From assembly GCA_028290545.1 (NCBI GenBank), contig JAQGJP010000056.1:103711-167710 (forward strand): 64,000 nucleotides of DNA. The letters run 5' to 3'. The notes under the pieces are model-generated. The model did no database searches and was not told where the DNA came from. It worked only from the letters and a program-made list of their open reading frames with translations. Below are positions 50,496 through 59,787 of this stretch, piece by piece. Position 1 is the stretch's first letter, and each line of letters begins with the position of its first letter. The translations under genes were made by a program, and so were the position numbers. Source of the DNA: Rhizobium sp. (lineage in GTDB: Bacteria > Pseudomonadota > Alphaproteobacteria > Rhizobiales > Rhizobiaceae).

Positions 50496-51992
50496 ATGGG
50501 CAAATTGACAGTTGAGCAAGGGTCCGCGAGCGCATGCAATGCGCCGGTCGCGGAAAATATCATCAAGGTTGGAGCCAATGCCTGGCGATCGGCCAGAGCC
50601 GATCGGATCGCATTTCTCATCGATGGCGCGGATTATTTCGATCGGTTGAACGAGGCGCTGCGCTGCGCAGTCAAGACGATCTGGATCATCGGCTGGGATT
50701 TCAATCCGGACATCTACCTGCGCCCCGATCGGCCGGACGAGACGCTGGGGGAACTGCTTCTGTCGCTCGCTGAGCGCAACCCGGATCTCGAGATTCGCAT
50801 ATTGGTCTGGGCGATGGGACCTGTCTATTCCGGCAAGTCCCTCAGGCTGTTCAGCGAGAAAACATGGTCGACACATCCGCGCATTCATCTGAAGTTTGAT
50901 TCCAAGCACCCGCTGCGCGGCTCCCATCATCAGAAGTTCGTGTGTATCGACGAGACGATTGCTTTCCTCGGCGGGATCGACGTGACCGCCCGCCGCTGGG
51001 ACGACAGCCGACATCTGGCGGTCAATCCGATGCGCGTCACGCCGGAAGGCGACAGTTACGAACCGGTGCATGATCTGCAGGCGGCAGTGACTGGGGAGGC
51101 GGCCGCGATGATCGGCGATCTGGCCCGACGCCGCTGGCAACGCGCAACCGGCAAGACCGTGGAGGCCGGCGAAAAAGGTGGCCCGATCTGGCCTGAATCG
51201 CTGCCGTCCGAACTTGGCGGTTGCGACGTCGCGCTGGCTCTCACCGAACCCGGCTTTCCCGGCCGCAAGAGCCGGCGTGAGGCGATCCGCATGACGATCG
51301 ATGCGATGGCCGCGGCGCGCAGGCACATCTATATCGAAACCCAATATCTGGCATCGTTCGGCATCGCCGAAATCCTGGAACGGCGGCTTGCCGAGCCGGA
51401 TGGTCCGGAGATCGTCGTGATCGTCACCCGTATCTCGCACGGGTTTCTAGAGAAAATCATGATGGGCAACAATCGCGACCGCCTGATCCGCCGTCTGAAG
51501 CGCGCCGACAGGCACAATCGCCTGAGGGTGCTTTATCCGGTCGTGCCCGCCGAGGATGGAGGCGAGCAGGATGTCATCATTCATTCCAAACTGATGGTCA
51601 TCGACGATTACTTCCTGCGGCTCGGCTCCTCCAATCTCAACAATCGTTCCGAAGGCCTGGACACCGAATCCGATATCGCCATCGAGGCCGTCAACGGCAA
51701 TTGCCGTCAGGCGATTGCCAACCTGCGCAACCGGTTGATTGCCGAACATGTCGAGGCGAGTATTGATGCCGTGGAACAGGCATTGGCGCGCACGACCTCG
51801 ATGATCGACACGATCGACGAACTCAACACCAGGGCGCGCGGCCTGCGTTCGCTCGACGTCGGAAAGAAGGGCGAGATCAGTCCCGTCTGGGGCACGGACT
51901 TTGTCGATCCCAAGAAGCCCTACTGGCCGCTGCAGAAATTCCGCGCCGGGGTCGATACACTGACCTCACGTTTCCTGAATATTTTCACGTAG
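50496..51992 (+). CDS. Phospholipase D-family protein (ClsB-like or PLD-like)
   Basis: This 498-residue protein has two HKD motifs: HHQKFVCIDETIAFLGGID near residue 146 and HSKLMVIDDYFLRLGSSNLNNRS near residue 364, which form one phosphodiesterase or transphosphatidylase site. It may hydrolyse phospholipids or make cardiolipin. No signal peptide is seen. The C-terminal tail of ~100 residues is extra to bacterial cardiolipin synthases. It overlaps the convergent YbhN-like gene by 27 bases. With EEP and YbhN-like neighbours it recalls the E. coli ybhP-clsB-ybhN group. Confidence 0.88.
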   Translation: MGKLTVEQGSASACNAPVAENIIKVGANAWRSARADRIAFLIDGADYFDRLNEALRCAVKTIWIIGWDFNPDIYLRPDRPDETLGELLLSLAERNPDLEIRILVWAMGPVYSGKSLRLFSEKTWSTHPRIHLKFDSKHPLRGSHHQKFVCIDETIAFLGGIDVTARRWDDSRHLAVNPMRVTPEGDSYEPVHDLQAAVTGEAAAMIGDLARRRWQRATGKTVEAGEKGGPIWPESLPSELGGCDVALALTEPGFPGRKSRREAIRMTIDAMAAARRHIYIETQYLASFGIAEILERRLAEPDGPEIVVIVTRISHGFLEKIMMGNNRDRLIRRLKRADRHNRLRVLYPVVPAEDGGEQDVIIHSKLMVIDDYFLRLGSSNLNNRSEGLDTESDIAIEAVNGNCRQAIANLRNRLIAEHVEASIDAVEQALARTTSMIDTIDELNTRARGLRSLDVGKKGEISPVWGTDFVDPKKPYWPLQKFRAGVDTLTSRFLNIFT

Positions 51993-52910
51993 CTCCGGTT
52001 CGGACTCGGCGCGGTAGTAAATCTCGCTGGCGATCAGCAGCGGCAGGCCGATGGCCAGCGGAATGAAATAATAGACCACGCGGAAGGCAATCACCGCGGC
52101 GATCGATTCCGCGCCCGGCAGTATGTGCACGATCGTTGCTTCCAGAACGCCCAATCCGCCCGGCACATGGCTGATGATCGCCGCGATATTGGCGGTGATC
52201 GATGCTGCGGCCACCTTCAGGTAGCCAGCTTCCGCAAAGGCCGTCAGCATCTGATGAAGGCTTGCCGCGACAAAGGCGAAATTGACGGTACCGACAATCA
52301 CCTGGCCGATGGCCAGATGCAGTTTGGGAATTTTGAATGACCAGTTGCGGAAGCGCAGGGGCGCCCGCACGAATGCCGCAAGCAGGCTATAGACGATAGG
52401 GAACAGCAGGCAGGCAGCGCCGATCCACGAAATCGTTTCGGGGCTCAGCTTGGTCATCCTGGCGGCGTCGTCGGGACGAAGATAGAAGCCGATCGCGCCC
52501 AGCGTGGCGATGCCGAGCGCGACTGTCATGCCGCAGAAGACGATCACCTTGGCGACATCTTCGACCGTCAGCCCCCAGCGCGAGTAGAAGCGGTAACGCA
52601 CCGCGCCGCTGCTGAGCGCCGCGACCCCGACATTATGGCCGATCGACAGGGCGGTGAACGAGGCGAGCGCGGTCTGGTGGAAAGGCAGGGGCTTGCCCGC
52701 ATAGCGCACCGCCATCGCATCCGAGCAGGCGAGGCAGAAATAGGAGCAGGCCGCGAAGCCAAGGCCCATGGCCAGGTTGCCGGCGGGTATGGCGCGCACC
52801 GCGTCGGCTACCTCATCGAAGGAATACTGTTTAAGCGTAGTATAGAGAAGGTAGAGCGCTCCGGCGATCGCCGCGACCAGCACCACTTTGAACAACAGAC
52901 GGAGAATCAT
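51966..52910 (-). CDS. YbhN/UPF0104-family (lysylphosphatidylglycerol synthase TM-like) membrane protein
   Basis: This 314-residue protein has about eight transmembrane helices (LLFKVVLVAAIAGALYLLYTTLKQ at the N terminus) and the family element ITANIAAIISHVPGGLGVLEATIVHILPG. Such proteins form the flippase-like membrane part of MprF or stand alone, as here. AGGAAGG is well spaced for the ATG at 52910, whereas the ATG at 52916 is too close. The promoter at 52941-52967 gives a leader of about 26 bases. Confidence 0.88.
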   Translation of the reverse strand: MILRLLFKVVLVAAIAGALYLLYTTLKQYSFDEVADAVRAIPAGNLAMGLGFAACSYFCLACSDAMAVRYAGKPLPFHQTALASFTALSIGHNVGVAALSSGAVRYRFYSRWGLTVEDVAKVIVFCGMTVALGIATLGAIGFYLRPDDAARMTKLSPETISWIGAACLLFPIVYSLLAAFVRAPLRFRNWSFKIPKLHLAIGQVIVGTVNFAFVAASLHQMLTAFAEAGYLKVAAASITANIAAIISHVPGGLGVLEATIVHILPGAESIAAVIAFRVVYYFIPLAIGLPLLIASEIYYRAESEPELRENIQET

Positions 52911-52940
52911 TGGCATGCCTTCCTGCTCGATATGTCGGAT

Positions 52941-52967
52941 GGAACGAATTCAGCTCCCAAGGGTTCC
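52941..52967. promoter_or_regulatory. Symmetric two-way GGAAC promoter
   Basis: GGAAC (52941-52945), 17 bases, GTTCC (52963-52967). On either strand this reads GGAAC-N17-GTT, so the -35 of one direction is the -10 of the other. It would serve the YbhN-like gene leftward and the EEP/treY genes rightward (almost leaderless for an ATG at 52974). Confidence 0.55.
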
Positions 52968-52973
52968 TCGCGC

Positions 52974-53792
52974 ATGCAGACAGTCTCCCGCTTCCATTCC
53001 GGCCCAGCGACGCAAACCCTCCGCGTGCTCACCTACAATGTCCATAGCTGCAGGGGCACCGACCGCCGCCATGATCCGGCGCGCATAGCAGAGGTTATCG
53101 CCGGCTGTTCGCCCGACATCATCGCCCTGCAGGAACTCGACGTCGGCCGCGTGCGGACCGGCGGCATCGACCAGGCCAATGTGATCGCGGACCATCTGAA
53201 GATGCAGGCGCATTTTCATCCCGCACTTCATGTCGAAGAGGAAAAATATGGCGATGCGATCCTGACCGCCCTGCCGTCACGGCTCGTCAGGGCGGCGGCG
53301 CTTCCCTCGACCGGCGAGCCGCGCGGGGCGATCTGGACCGAAGTCGATTTTGCCGGGCAGGCCATTCAGGTGGTCAATACCCATTTCGGCCTGTGGCGGC
53401 GCGAGCGTATCGCGCAGGCGACAGCGCTTCTGGGCGCGGATTGGCTGGGCAGCGAACAATGCCGCTTGCATCCGACATTGTTCATCGGTGATCTCAACGC
53501 GGTGCCTTCGTCCATGGCCTATCGGCTGCTCGCCGGCAGGCTGCGAATTGGCATGCCTGCGAATGGCCGCCGCGCAAGGCCGACATTTCCCTCTCTCTGG
53601 CCATTGCTGCGCCTCGACCATATTTTCACCAACAAACGGCTGACAGTGTCGGATGTGCAAGTCATCGACAATCCGCTGGCGCGTGTCGCGTCCGACCATC
53701 TGCCGCTGCTGGCGACGGTAGACTGCGAAGTGGCGGAATCCGCTGGCTGGCAGGAGAAACCTGGTCGGCAATCGCATACTATCAGCGCTTGA
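52974..53792 (+). CDS. Endonuclease/exonuclease/phosphatase (EEP) family protein
   Basis: This 272-residue hydrolase has the EEP motifs TLRVLTYNVHSCRG, IIALQELDVG (catalytic Glu), VVNTHFGLW, FIGDLNAVPSS and RLDHIFTNKRL, ending SDHLPLLATVD, which supply the metal and phosphate ligands. It resembles YbhP and bacterial sphingomyelinase/DNase-I-like enzymes. The ATG at 52974 was preferred over 52932, which lies before the promoter element. It is 20 bases before treY and next to the PLD and YbhN-like genes. Confidence 0.85.
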   Translation: MQTVSRFHSGPATQTLRVLTYNVHSCRGTDRRHDPARIAEVIAGCSPDIIALQELDVGRVRTGGIDQANVIADHLKMQAHFHPALHVEEEKYGDAILTALPSRLVRAAALPSTGEPRGAIWTEVDFAGQAIQVVNTHFGLWRRERIAQATALLGADWLGSEQCRLHPTLFIGDLNAVPSSMAYRLLAGRLRIGMPANGRRARPTFPSLWPLLRLDHIFTNKRLTVSDVQVIDNPLARVASDHLPLLATVDCEVAESAGWQEKPGRQSHTISA

Positions 53793-53812
53793 ATTCAACC
53801 TTGGACGAACAG

Positions 53813-56314
53813 ATGACAATCCCGACTGCCACCTATCGCCTTCAGTTCCGCAACGGCATGACGTTCCAGCGGGCAATCGAGCTCATTCCGCATTGGCAAT
53901 CGCTCGGCATCAGCCACGTCTATGCATCGCCGATCTTTGCCGCCACGGCAGGATCCACCCACGGTTATGATATCATCGATCCCAATATGGTGGAGCCTGC
54001 GATTGGCGGTCAGGATGGCTTCAATCAGTTCTCCAAGGCACTCAAGGAAGCAGGGCTTTGCCTGATTCTCGACATCGTTCCCAACCATCTCGCCGCTTCT
54101 CTGGAAAATCCCTGGTGGCGAAGCATTATGGAATTGGGTGCGGAAAGCCCCTACGCCGGCTATTTCGATGTCGACTGGTCGAAGAAACTGACGCTGCCGA
54201 TGCTTTCCGGCTCGGTGGAAAGCGAATTGGAGGCTGGAAACATCAAGCTGGTCATCGATGCCGAACAGGCAGCGCTGGCCATCGATTACCTCGGCAGCCT
54301 GTATCCGCTGCATCCCGCGACATACCGCGAGACGCTCGGCAGCCTGGATGATCCGCTTTCATCCGACAGCGTTGTCTTGACGGATGGGCGCATTCTGGAT
54401 CTCCAGCCATGGCAATTCATTGGATGGCGGGACGCGCCAGACGGACTGAGCTACCGCCGCTTCTTCGAGATTACCGGTCTTGCAGGAGTGCGGGTGGAGG
54501 AGCCGGCGGTTTTCGACGCGGTGCATCGGACGGTGCTGGACATGGTCAGGCGCGGCCAGGTCGATGGCTTGCGGATCGATCATATCGATGGCCTTGCCGA
54601 TCCCGAAGCCTATCTCGACCGGCTGCGTGCGGCAGTCGGGCCGGATTTCTACATCGTGGTCGAAAAGATCCTGGAACGGGATGAGCAACTGCCTGAGAAA
54701 TGGCCGATCAACGGCACCACGGGCTACGAATTCATCGCTTCGCTTGCCGATGTGCTGGTCGATCATCGCAGCACGGCGCTCGACGCCGCTTACCGCCAGA
54801 TCAGCCCGGAGAGCGTCGATGCGCGCGGCGAACTGCGGAAGGCCAAGCAGTTGATGGTCGACCAGAATTTTCGCGGCGAGGTTTTAGCGCTGCAGCAGCT
54901 GGCACGTGAAATCGCCGATGCTGAAGGTGGGGCCTTCGCGGCTGACGCGATCGACACTGCCGTTCGCTCCGTACTGGTCGCGTTCCCGGTCTATCGCACC
55001 TATGGAACGCCGCGTGGTCTTGATGACGCCGACGGGGAAGTGCTCGACAGGATATTCGATGGGTTGTTGGATGTCGCTGATTCGGATCAGAAAACCGTTC
55101 TGGGCTTCCTTCACGCCGTTCTCGAGGGGCTTGTCGGTGGCGACAGAGCCATCCATTTCCGCACCCGCATGCAGCATCTGACGGGACCCCTGCTGGCCAA
55201 GGCTCTGGAAGACACGTTCTTCTACCGGTACAATCGTCTGATCGCGCTGAACGAAGTCGGTGGCGATCCACTGGCGCGCGACGGCTCGGTCGAACGGTTT
55301 CATGCGCGGATGCAGGAGCGGCAGAAGCGCCAGCCCACGGGTCTGACAGCCACGTCCACCCATGACACCAAGCGCGGCGAGGATACCCGTGCGCGACTCT
55401 ATGCGATCAGCGAGGCGCCGGCGGTCTGGGAAACAGCCGTCGCATGGTGGCGCAACATGCACCTTCATCTGATTGCCGATCTTGGGGATGGTCCGGCGCC
55501 GGAACCGAACATCGAGTGGATGCTCTATCAGGGGCTGGCGGGTATCTGGCCGCCCCGGATCGACACCAACGATCCGGCACAGCTTTCGGCACTCAGCGAA
55601 CGCTTTCTGGCATTCGTCGAAAAGGCGCTGCGCGAAGCCAAGCAGCGCACCAACTGGACGGACAACAACAAGGCATATGAACAGGCCGTGGCGAAATACG
55701 CCAGACATCTTCTCTCGATCGACAACGCCGAATTCCTCCGGGACTTCAACGAGACGCTGCGGCCCTTCATCAAGGCAGGCGGATACAACAGTCTGGCGCA
55801 GACGCTGCTCAAACTCACCGTCCCCGGCGTTCCGGATATCTATCAGGGTAGCGAAGGGCTGGACCTCAGCCTTGTCGATCCGGACAATCGACGGATTGTG
55901 GATATTGAACAAGTCCAATCGGACACCGGCATCGCCGCCGACAAGCAGCGCCTTATCAAAATGGTCCTGCGCCTGCGGCAAGCGCATCGTGCACTGTTCA
56001 CCGAAGGCCGATATCTTGCTCTTGAAGTTCAGGGACCGGCGGCCGAGCATGTCATCGCTTTCGCGCGCGTCCACCAGGACGATGCCGCCATTGTTATCGC
56101 GCCCCGCCTGGTTCTGGGGTTCGTGCGGAATGATGCAATTCGAACTGCGGAAATCTGGCGGAAAACCCGCGTGATTTTGCCGGATGTCCTGAAGGAATTG
56201 TCATTCCAGGACAGTGCCGGAAAAGCGATTGACCCTGAAAATGGCGGAATCTCCCTCACTGCAATTTTGGCAGAACAGCCATTCGCTTTGTTGATATCAC
56301 CTTCAAAGCGGTGA
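53813..56314 (+). CDS. treY: Maltooligosyl trehalose synthase
   Basis: This 833-residue GH13 enzyme converts the reducing end of maltodextrins to a trehalosyl unit. It shows PTATYRLQFRNGMTFQRAIELIPHW, SHVYASPIFAATAGSTHGYDIID, IVPNHLA, GLRIDHIDGLADPEAYLDRL (catalytic Asp), FYIVVEKILERDEQLP (Glu) and TSTHDTKRGEDTRARLY (His-Asp). The C-terminal PGVPDIYQGSE is also typical. TreZ is absent from the window. The start at 53813 (MTIPTATYRLQ) fits the family; a TTG at 53789 would add 8 residues. With otsB it gives two trehalose routes. Confidence 0.94.
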   Translation: MTIPTATYRLQFRNGMTFQRAIELIPHWQSLGISHVYASPIFAATAGSTHGYDIIDPNMVEPAIGGQDGFNQFSKALKEAGLCLILDIVPNHLAASLENPWWRSIMELGAESPYAGYFDVDWSKKLTLPMLSGSVESELEAGNIKLVIDAEQAALAIDYLGSLYPLHPATYRETLGSLDDPLSSDSVVLTDGRILDLQPWQFIGWRDAPDGLSYRRFFEITGLAGVRVEEPAVFDAVHRTVLDMVRRGQVDGLRIDHIDGLADPEAYLDRLRAAVGPDFYIVVEKILERDEQLPEKWPINGTTGYEFIASLADVLVDHRSTALDAAYRQISPESVDARGELRKAKQLMVDQNFRGEVLALQQLAREIADAEGGAFAADAIDTAVRSVLVAFPVYRTYGTPRGLDDADGEVLDRIFDGLLDVADSDQKTVLGFLHAVLEGLVGGDRAIHFRTRMQHLTGPLLAKALEDTFFYRYNRLIALNEVGGDPLARDGSVERFHARMQERQKRQPTGLTATSTHDTKRGEDTRARLYAISEAPAVWETAVAWWRNMHLHLIADLGDGPAPEPNIEWMLYQGLAGIWPPRIDTNDPAQLSALSERFLAFVEKALREAKQRTNWTDNNKAYEQAVAKYARHLLSIDNAEFLRDFNETLRPFIKAGGYNSLAQTLLKLTVPGVPDIYQGSEGLDLSLVDPDNRRIVDIEQVQSDTGIAADKQRLIKMVLRLRQAHRALFTEGRYLALEVQGPAAEHVIAFARVHQDDAAIVIAPRLVLGFVRNDAIRTAEIWRKTRVILPDVLKELSFQDSAGKAIDPENGGISLTAILAEQPFALLISPSKR

Positions 56315-56319
56315 TTTTC

Positions 56320-56360
56320 TCGACGATTCAATAAATCTCGTCGAATATTCGAATTTTTTT
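56320..56360 (+). terminator. Terminator of treY
   Basis: TCGACGA (56320-56326) pairs with TCGTCGA (56338-56344). A second short hairpin TCGAATATTCGA (56341-56352) is followed by ATTTTTTT (56353-56360). It lies directly after the treY stop. Confidence 0.6.
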
Positions 56361-56372
56361 ATTAGCTCATTT

Positions 56373-56397
56373 GGAACACAAATGCCCCTTAGTTGTT
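56373..56397 (+). promoter_or_regulatory. RpoE2-type promoter upstream of the outer-membrane protein gene
   Basis: GGAAC (56373-56377), 17 bases, GTT (56395-56397). It leaves a leader of about 125 bases before the ATG at 56528, longer than at other such promoters here, so a second promoter may exist. Confidence 0.4.
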
Positions 56398-56527
56398 TGA
56401 GGACTTGGGGAGTATCCCTTGTAACCATCGTGATCTGCGGGGGCTATGCGTACTGCGTGGTAGTGCTAGCGGACCATTTGCATCAGCCTCAGGACAAATG
56501 TTGAGGCAAATGTTGAAGGAGAATGAA

Positions 56528-57166
56528 ATGAAAAAAGCACTGTTGCTGTCCGCTGTGATAGCGAGCGCATCGTCGGCGGCATATGCAGCGGACGCAATCG
56601 ATTCAATTCCGGCAGCACCGGAAGCAGTCGAAGAAACTGTCGTTCCGGCTGGCTGGGATGGCCCTTATCTCGGTGTGATGGGCGGCGCCGAATGGCTCAA
56701 GAGCCGGTACGATTTCGGCGCAACCAGCGCCTCGCGCACGCAGGGCGGCGGCTTGATAGGCAAGTTCGCGGGCTACAACATGCAGTTCGACAATAACTTC
56801 GTCCTCGGTATCGAAGGTGATGTCAGCTACAACTGGAACAAGAAGACTGTTCAGGGTTACGAGGCGGGAACCGATTGGTCCGGCTCCGTCCGCGCACGCG
56901 CCGGTTATGCATTTGACAACGCATTGATCTATGGTGCGGCAGGCTGGACCGTGACGCGAGGTTATATCGATCCGCCGACAGGCGGCAAGAGCACCAAGGC
57001 TCTGAACGGCTATACACTCGGCGCTGGTGTCGATTACAAGTTCAACGACAATATGTTTGTGCGTGCTGAATATCGTTTCAACGATTACACCAGCAAGTCG
57101 ATCAAGGGCGTAGAGTTTGATCCGCAGCAGCATTCCGTCATTTTGGGCGTCGGCTACAAGTTCTAA
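56528..57166 (+). CDS. Outer-membrane beta-barrel protein (Omp25/Omp31-like)
   Basis: This 212-residue protein has a signal peptide (MKKALLLSAVIASASSAAYA, cleavage after AYA). Its acidic N-terminal stretch is followed by an 8-stranded beta-barrel: GWDGPYLGVMGGAEWL, GGLIGKFAGYNMQFDNNFVLGIEGDVSYNW, GSVRARAGYAFDNALIYGAAGWTVT, and the C-terminal SVILGVGYKF with terminal aromatic residue. GAAGGAGA precedes the ATG at 56528. It is abundant-surface-protein like and may be under envelope-stress control. It ends at the hairpin 57186-57216. Confidence 0.9.
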   Translation: MKKALLLSAVIASASSAAYAADAIDSIPAAPEAVEETVVPAGWDGPYLGVMGGAEWLKSRYDFGATSASRTQGGGLIGKFAGYNMQFDNNFVLGIEGDVSYNWNKKTVQGYEAGTDWSGSVRARAGYAFDNALIYGAAGWTVTRGYIDPPTGGKSTKALNGYTLGAGVDYKFNDNMFVRAEYRFNDYTSKSIKGVEFDPQQHSVILGVGYKF

Positions 57167-57185
57167 GCTCGCGGCACGACTTTGA

Positions 57186-57216
57186 AAAACGCACCCGTCC
57201 ATGGCGGGTGCGTTTT
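57186..57216. terminator. Two-way intrinsic terminator
   Basis: A 12-bp stem (57186-57197 with 57205-57216) with a 7-base loop has A-rich left and T-rich right ends, so it works for the outer-membrane gene rightward and the DUF72 gene leftward. Confidence 0.85.
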
Positions 57217-57219
57217 CGT

Positions 57220-57933
57220 TTATGGCAACGTGCCCATCAAATCCTTGATCTCCAGCGCATTGGATAGCGCTGCCCCTGACGCGGTATTGTCGAAAATACA
57301 CCAGCTGTCCGCGCGCGCCTTTGAAAGCAGGGCGGCATACTTGCGGAGTTCGTCAGGTTGATATTCCGAATAGTAGATCCTGGGCGAGCCGTGCAGCCGC
57401 AGATAACTGAAATCGGACTCTTCCTGTTCAGCCCCAGAGACCGGCGCGGGATCGGCGATGACCCTGCTCACCGTGTATGCCGAGAGCAGGGATGAAACTT
57501 CCGGGCTCGCCCAGCTCTGGTGACGGGGTTCGATGACGACTTGTCCCTCGAACACCCCGCGAAGATCATTCAGGAAGCTCGTCACCGTCTCCACATTGAA
57601 GGCCAGGTTGGGCGGCAATTGCAGCAGAACCGGCCCCAGCTTCTCTCCAAGCCGCGCGACATCCTGAAGGAACTCAAGCAGCGCGGATCGGGCATCGGCC
57701 AGCCGCAGTTCGTGCGTGATGTGCTTTGGTACTTTCACCGAAAACCGGAAGGCCGGCGGCACGCTGTCAGCCCATCTTTGCCAGGTGTCCGGCTTGTGAC
57801 GCCTGTAGAAGGACGAGTTGACTTCGACCCCATTGAAGACGGCGGAATATCGCGCCAGCGACGAGCCGTCCGAGGGGAAGCGATCCGCGAACGGTCTGGA
57901 AATGCTCCAGCCAGCGGTCCCGATGAATACCAT
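57220..57933 (-). CDS. DUF72 family protein
   Basis: This 237-residue protein of the DUF72 TIM-barrel family has IGTAGWSI at the N terminus, FNGVEVNSSFYRRHKPDTWQRWADSVPPAFRFSVKVPKHITHELRL, GPVLLQLPPNLAF, VIEPRHQSW and a C-terminal WCIFDNTASGAALSNAL. The biochemical role is unknown. GGAG precedes the ATG at 57933 by 6 bases; a GTG at 57972 would only lengthen the N terminus. It stands alone, with the terminator 57186-57216 downstream. Confidence 0.9.
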   Translation of the reverse strand: MVFIGTAGWSISRPFADRFPSDGSSLARYSAVFNGVEVNSSFYRRHKPDTWQRWADSVPPAFRFSVKVPKHITHELRLADARSALLEFLQDVARLGEKLGPVLLQLPPNLAFNVETVTSFLNDLRGVFEGQVVIEPRHQSWASPEVSSLLSAYTVSRVIADPAPVSGAEQEESDFSYLRLHGSPRIYYSEYQPDELRKYAALLSKARADSWCIFDNTASGAALSNALEIKDLMGTLP

Positions 57934-58074
57934 TCCGGTCTCCAGACTACAAATACCTCCGCATAAGAACACCCGGCTTGCGCCTCCAGTTCATGTGTCC
58001 GGAAAAAACTTCGAATAGCCTCGGAACAATCCGACCGGCTTTGCCGGCAATCGATTATGCGTTATGACGGTGTG

Positions 58075-58257
58075 ATGACCAATGACGACCATGAAAAGCC
58101 CAGGCAATCTCCAGCCGATCGCCGCGCTGAACGATTGAAAGCCGAATTGCGCGCCAATCTTGCGCGCCGCAAACTTCAGGCGCGCGCACGCCGCGAAGGG
58201 GCGGAAGACGACAGGCCGGGCGAACTGCTGTCGGATGCTAAATCCGGCGATGCGTAG
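58075..58257 (+). CDS. Small basic protein, conserved-looking, upstream of murA
   Basis: This 60-residue, highly charged protein (MTNDDHEKPRQSPADRRAER and onward, with an Ala/Arg-rich helix) has no known domain. An in-frame ATG at 58057 would add six residues; neither start has a strong ribosome site. Small basic proteins of this type occupy the slot before murA in other rhizobia as I recall. The role is unknown, but the composition would suit nucleic-acid binding. Confidence 0.6.
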   Translation: MTNDDHEKPRQSPADRRAERLKAELRANLARRKLQARARREGAEDDRPGELLSDAKSGDA

Positions 58258-58385
58258 GCCGCCTAAATTTCCCCCCAATTTCCCGTCTTAACCGCGTCAT
58301 CGGCCATTCCTTGAATCGTAGGCGACAATTCGCTACATGGCCGTAGACACTGGCGCTATTCTGCGCCTCTAGGGGACGTTGCTTC

Positions 58386-59678
58386 ATGGATCGCATCAGA
58401 ATTGTCGGCGGGCAGCCGCTCAATGGTATTATACCGATTTCCGGCGCCAAGAATGCGGCCCTGCCGCTGATGATCGCCTCGCTGATGACCAGCGACACAC
58501 TAACGCTGGAAAACGTGCCGCATCTCGCCGATGTCGAGCAACTGATCCGCATCCTCGGCAATCATGGCGTCGATATTTCCGTCAATGGCCGACGCGAACA
58601 TCAGGACGGTTCCTATGCCCGCACCGTGCATTTCACCTGCCGAACCATCGCCGACCTGACAGCGCCTTACGAACTGGTCTCCAAGATGCGAGCGAGCTTC
58701 TGGGTCATCGGCCCGCTTCTGGCCCGCGAAGGCCAGTGCCGGGTTTCGCTGCCGGGCGGCTGCGCGATCGGTACGCGGCCGGTCGATCTGTTCCTCGAAA
58801 GCCTGAAGGCGCTGGGCGCGGAAATGGAGATCGACGGCGGCTACGTCAATGCCCGCGCCCCCAAGGGCGGCCTGATCGGCGCCCGCTACACTTTCCCGAA
58901 AGTCTCGGTCGGCGCCACGCATGTGATGCTGATGGCCGCCAGCCTTGCCCGCGGCACCACAGTGATCGGCAATGCAGCCCGCGAACCCGAAATCGTCGAT
59001 CTCGCCGCCTGCCTGAATGCCATGGGCGCCAGGATCACCGGCGCCGGCACCGCGACCATCACCATCGAGGGCGTCACCTCGCTCTCGGGTGCCCGCCACC
59101 GTGTCATGCCGGATCGCATCGAGACCGGCACCTATGCCATGGCTGTTGCCATGACCGGCGGCGATGTCGAGATCGTCGACACCGATGCCATGTATCTTGA
59201 AACCGCGCTTGAGGCCGTCCGCCGGGCCGGTGCCGATGTCACGATCACCGATCGCGGCATCCGCGTTCGCCGCAATGGCGGCGGCATAAGGCCGGTCGAC
59301 TTGGTCACCGATCCCTATCCGGGCTTCCCCACCGATCTGCAGGCGCAGTTCATGGGCCTGATGACCAAGTCCACCGGCGCCTCGCACATCACCGAGACGA
59401 TTTTCGAGAACCGCTTCATGCATGTGCAGGAACTGGCGCGCCTCGGAGCCAAGATCACGCTGAGCGGCCAGACCGCCCGCATCGAGGGTGTCGAGCGGCT
59501 CAAGGGTGCTCCGGTCATGGCGACCGACCTCCGGGCTTCGGTATCGCTGGTGATCGCCGGTCTGGCGGCCGAAGGCGAGACCATGGTATCGCGCGTCTAT
59601 CACCTCGATCGCGGCTTCGAGCGGCTGGAGGAAAAGCTCACGCGTTGCGGCGCCAATGTCGAGCGCGTCAGCGAATAA
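58386..59678 (+). CDS. murA: UDP-N-acetylglucosamine 1-carboxyvinyltransferase
   Basis: This 430-residue enzyme makes the first committed step of peptidoglycan synthesis, transferring enolpyruvate from PEP to UDP-GlcNAc in the cytoplasm. It has the Lys-Asn pair in [18 protein letters not shown], the catalytic cysteine in [17 protein letters not shown] near residue 124, and ending [23 protein letters not shown] precedes the ATG. The cysteine (not aspartate) predicts sensitivity to fosfomycin at the enzyme level. Confidence 0.97.
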   Translation: MDRIRIVGGQPLNGIIPISGAKNAALPLMIASLMTSDTLTLENVPHLADVEQLIRILGNHGVDISVNGRREHQDGSYARTVHFTCRTIADLTAPYELVSKMRASFWVIGPLLAREGQCRVSLPGGCAIGTRPVDLFLESLKALGAEMEIDGGYVNARAPKGGLIGARYTFPKVSVGATHVMLMAASLARGTTVIGNAAREPEIVDLAACLNAMGARITGAGTATITIEGVTSLSGARHRVMPDRIETGTYAMAVAMTGGDVEIVDTDAMYLETALEAVRRAGADVTITDRGIRVRRNGGGIRPVDLVTDPYPGFPTDLQAQFMGLMTKSTGASHITETIFENRFMHVQELARLGAKITLSGQTARIEGVERLKGAPVMATDLRASVSLVIAGLAAEGETMVSRVYHLDRGFERLEEKLTRCGANVERVSE

Positions 59679-59787
59679 GCCCTGCTATTGAAAACATCGG
59701 GCGGTTGCAGAAGCGGGCCGCCCATCTTATCTGAAGCGTTAAGGAAAACTCGCGGCGATATGCCAGGCGAGGTCACATAATTGCTGG

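Noticed and set aside
58012-58040. GGAAC upstream of the small gene before murA
   Set aside because: No GTT or TT stands at the required distance.
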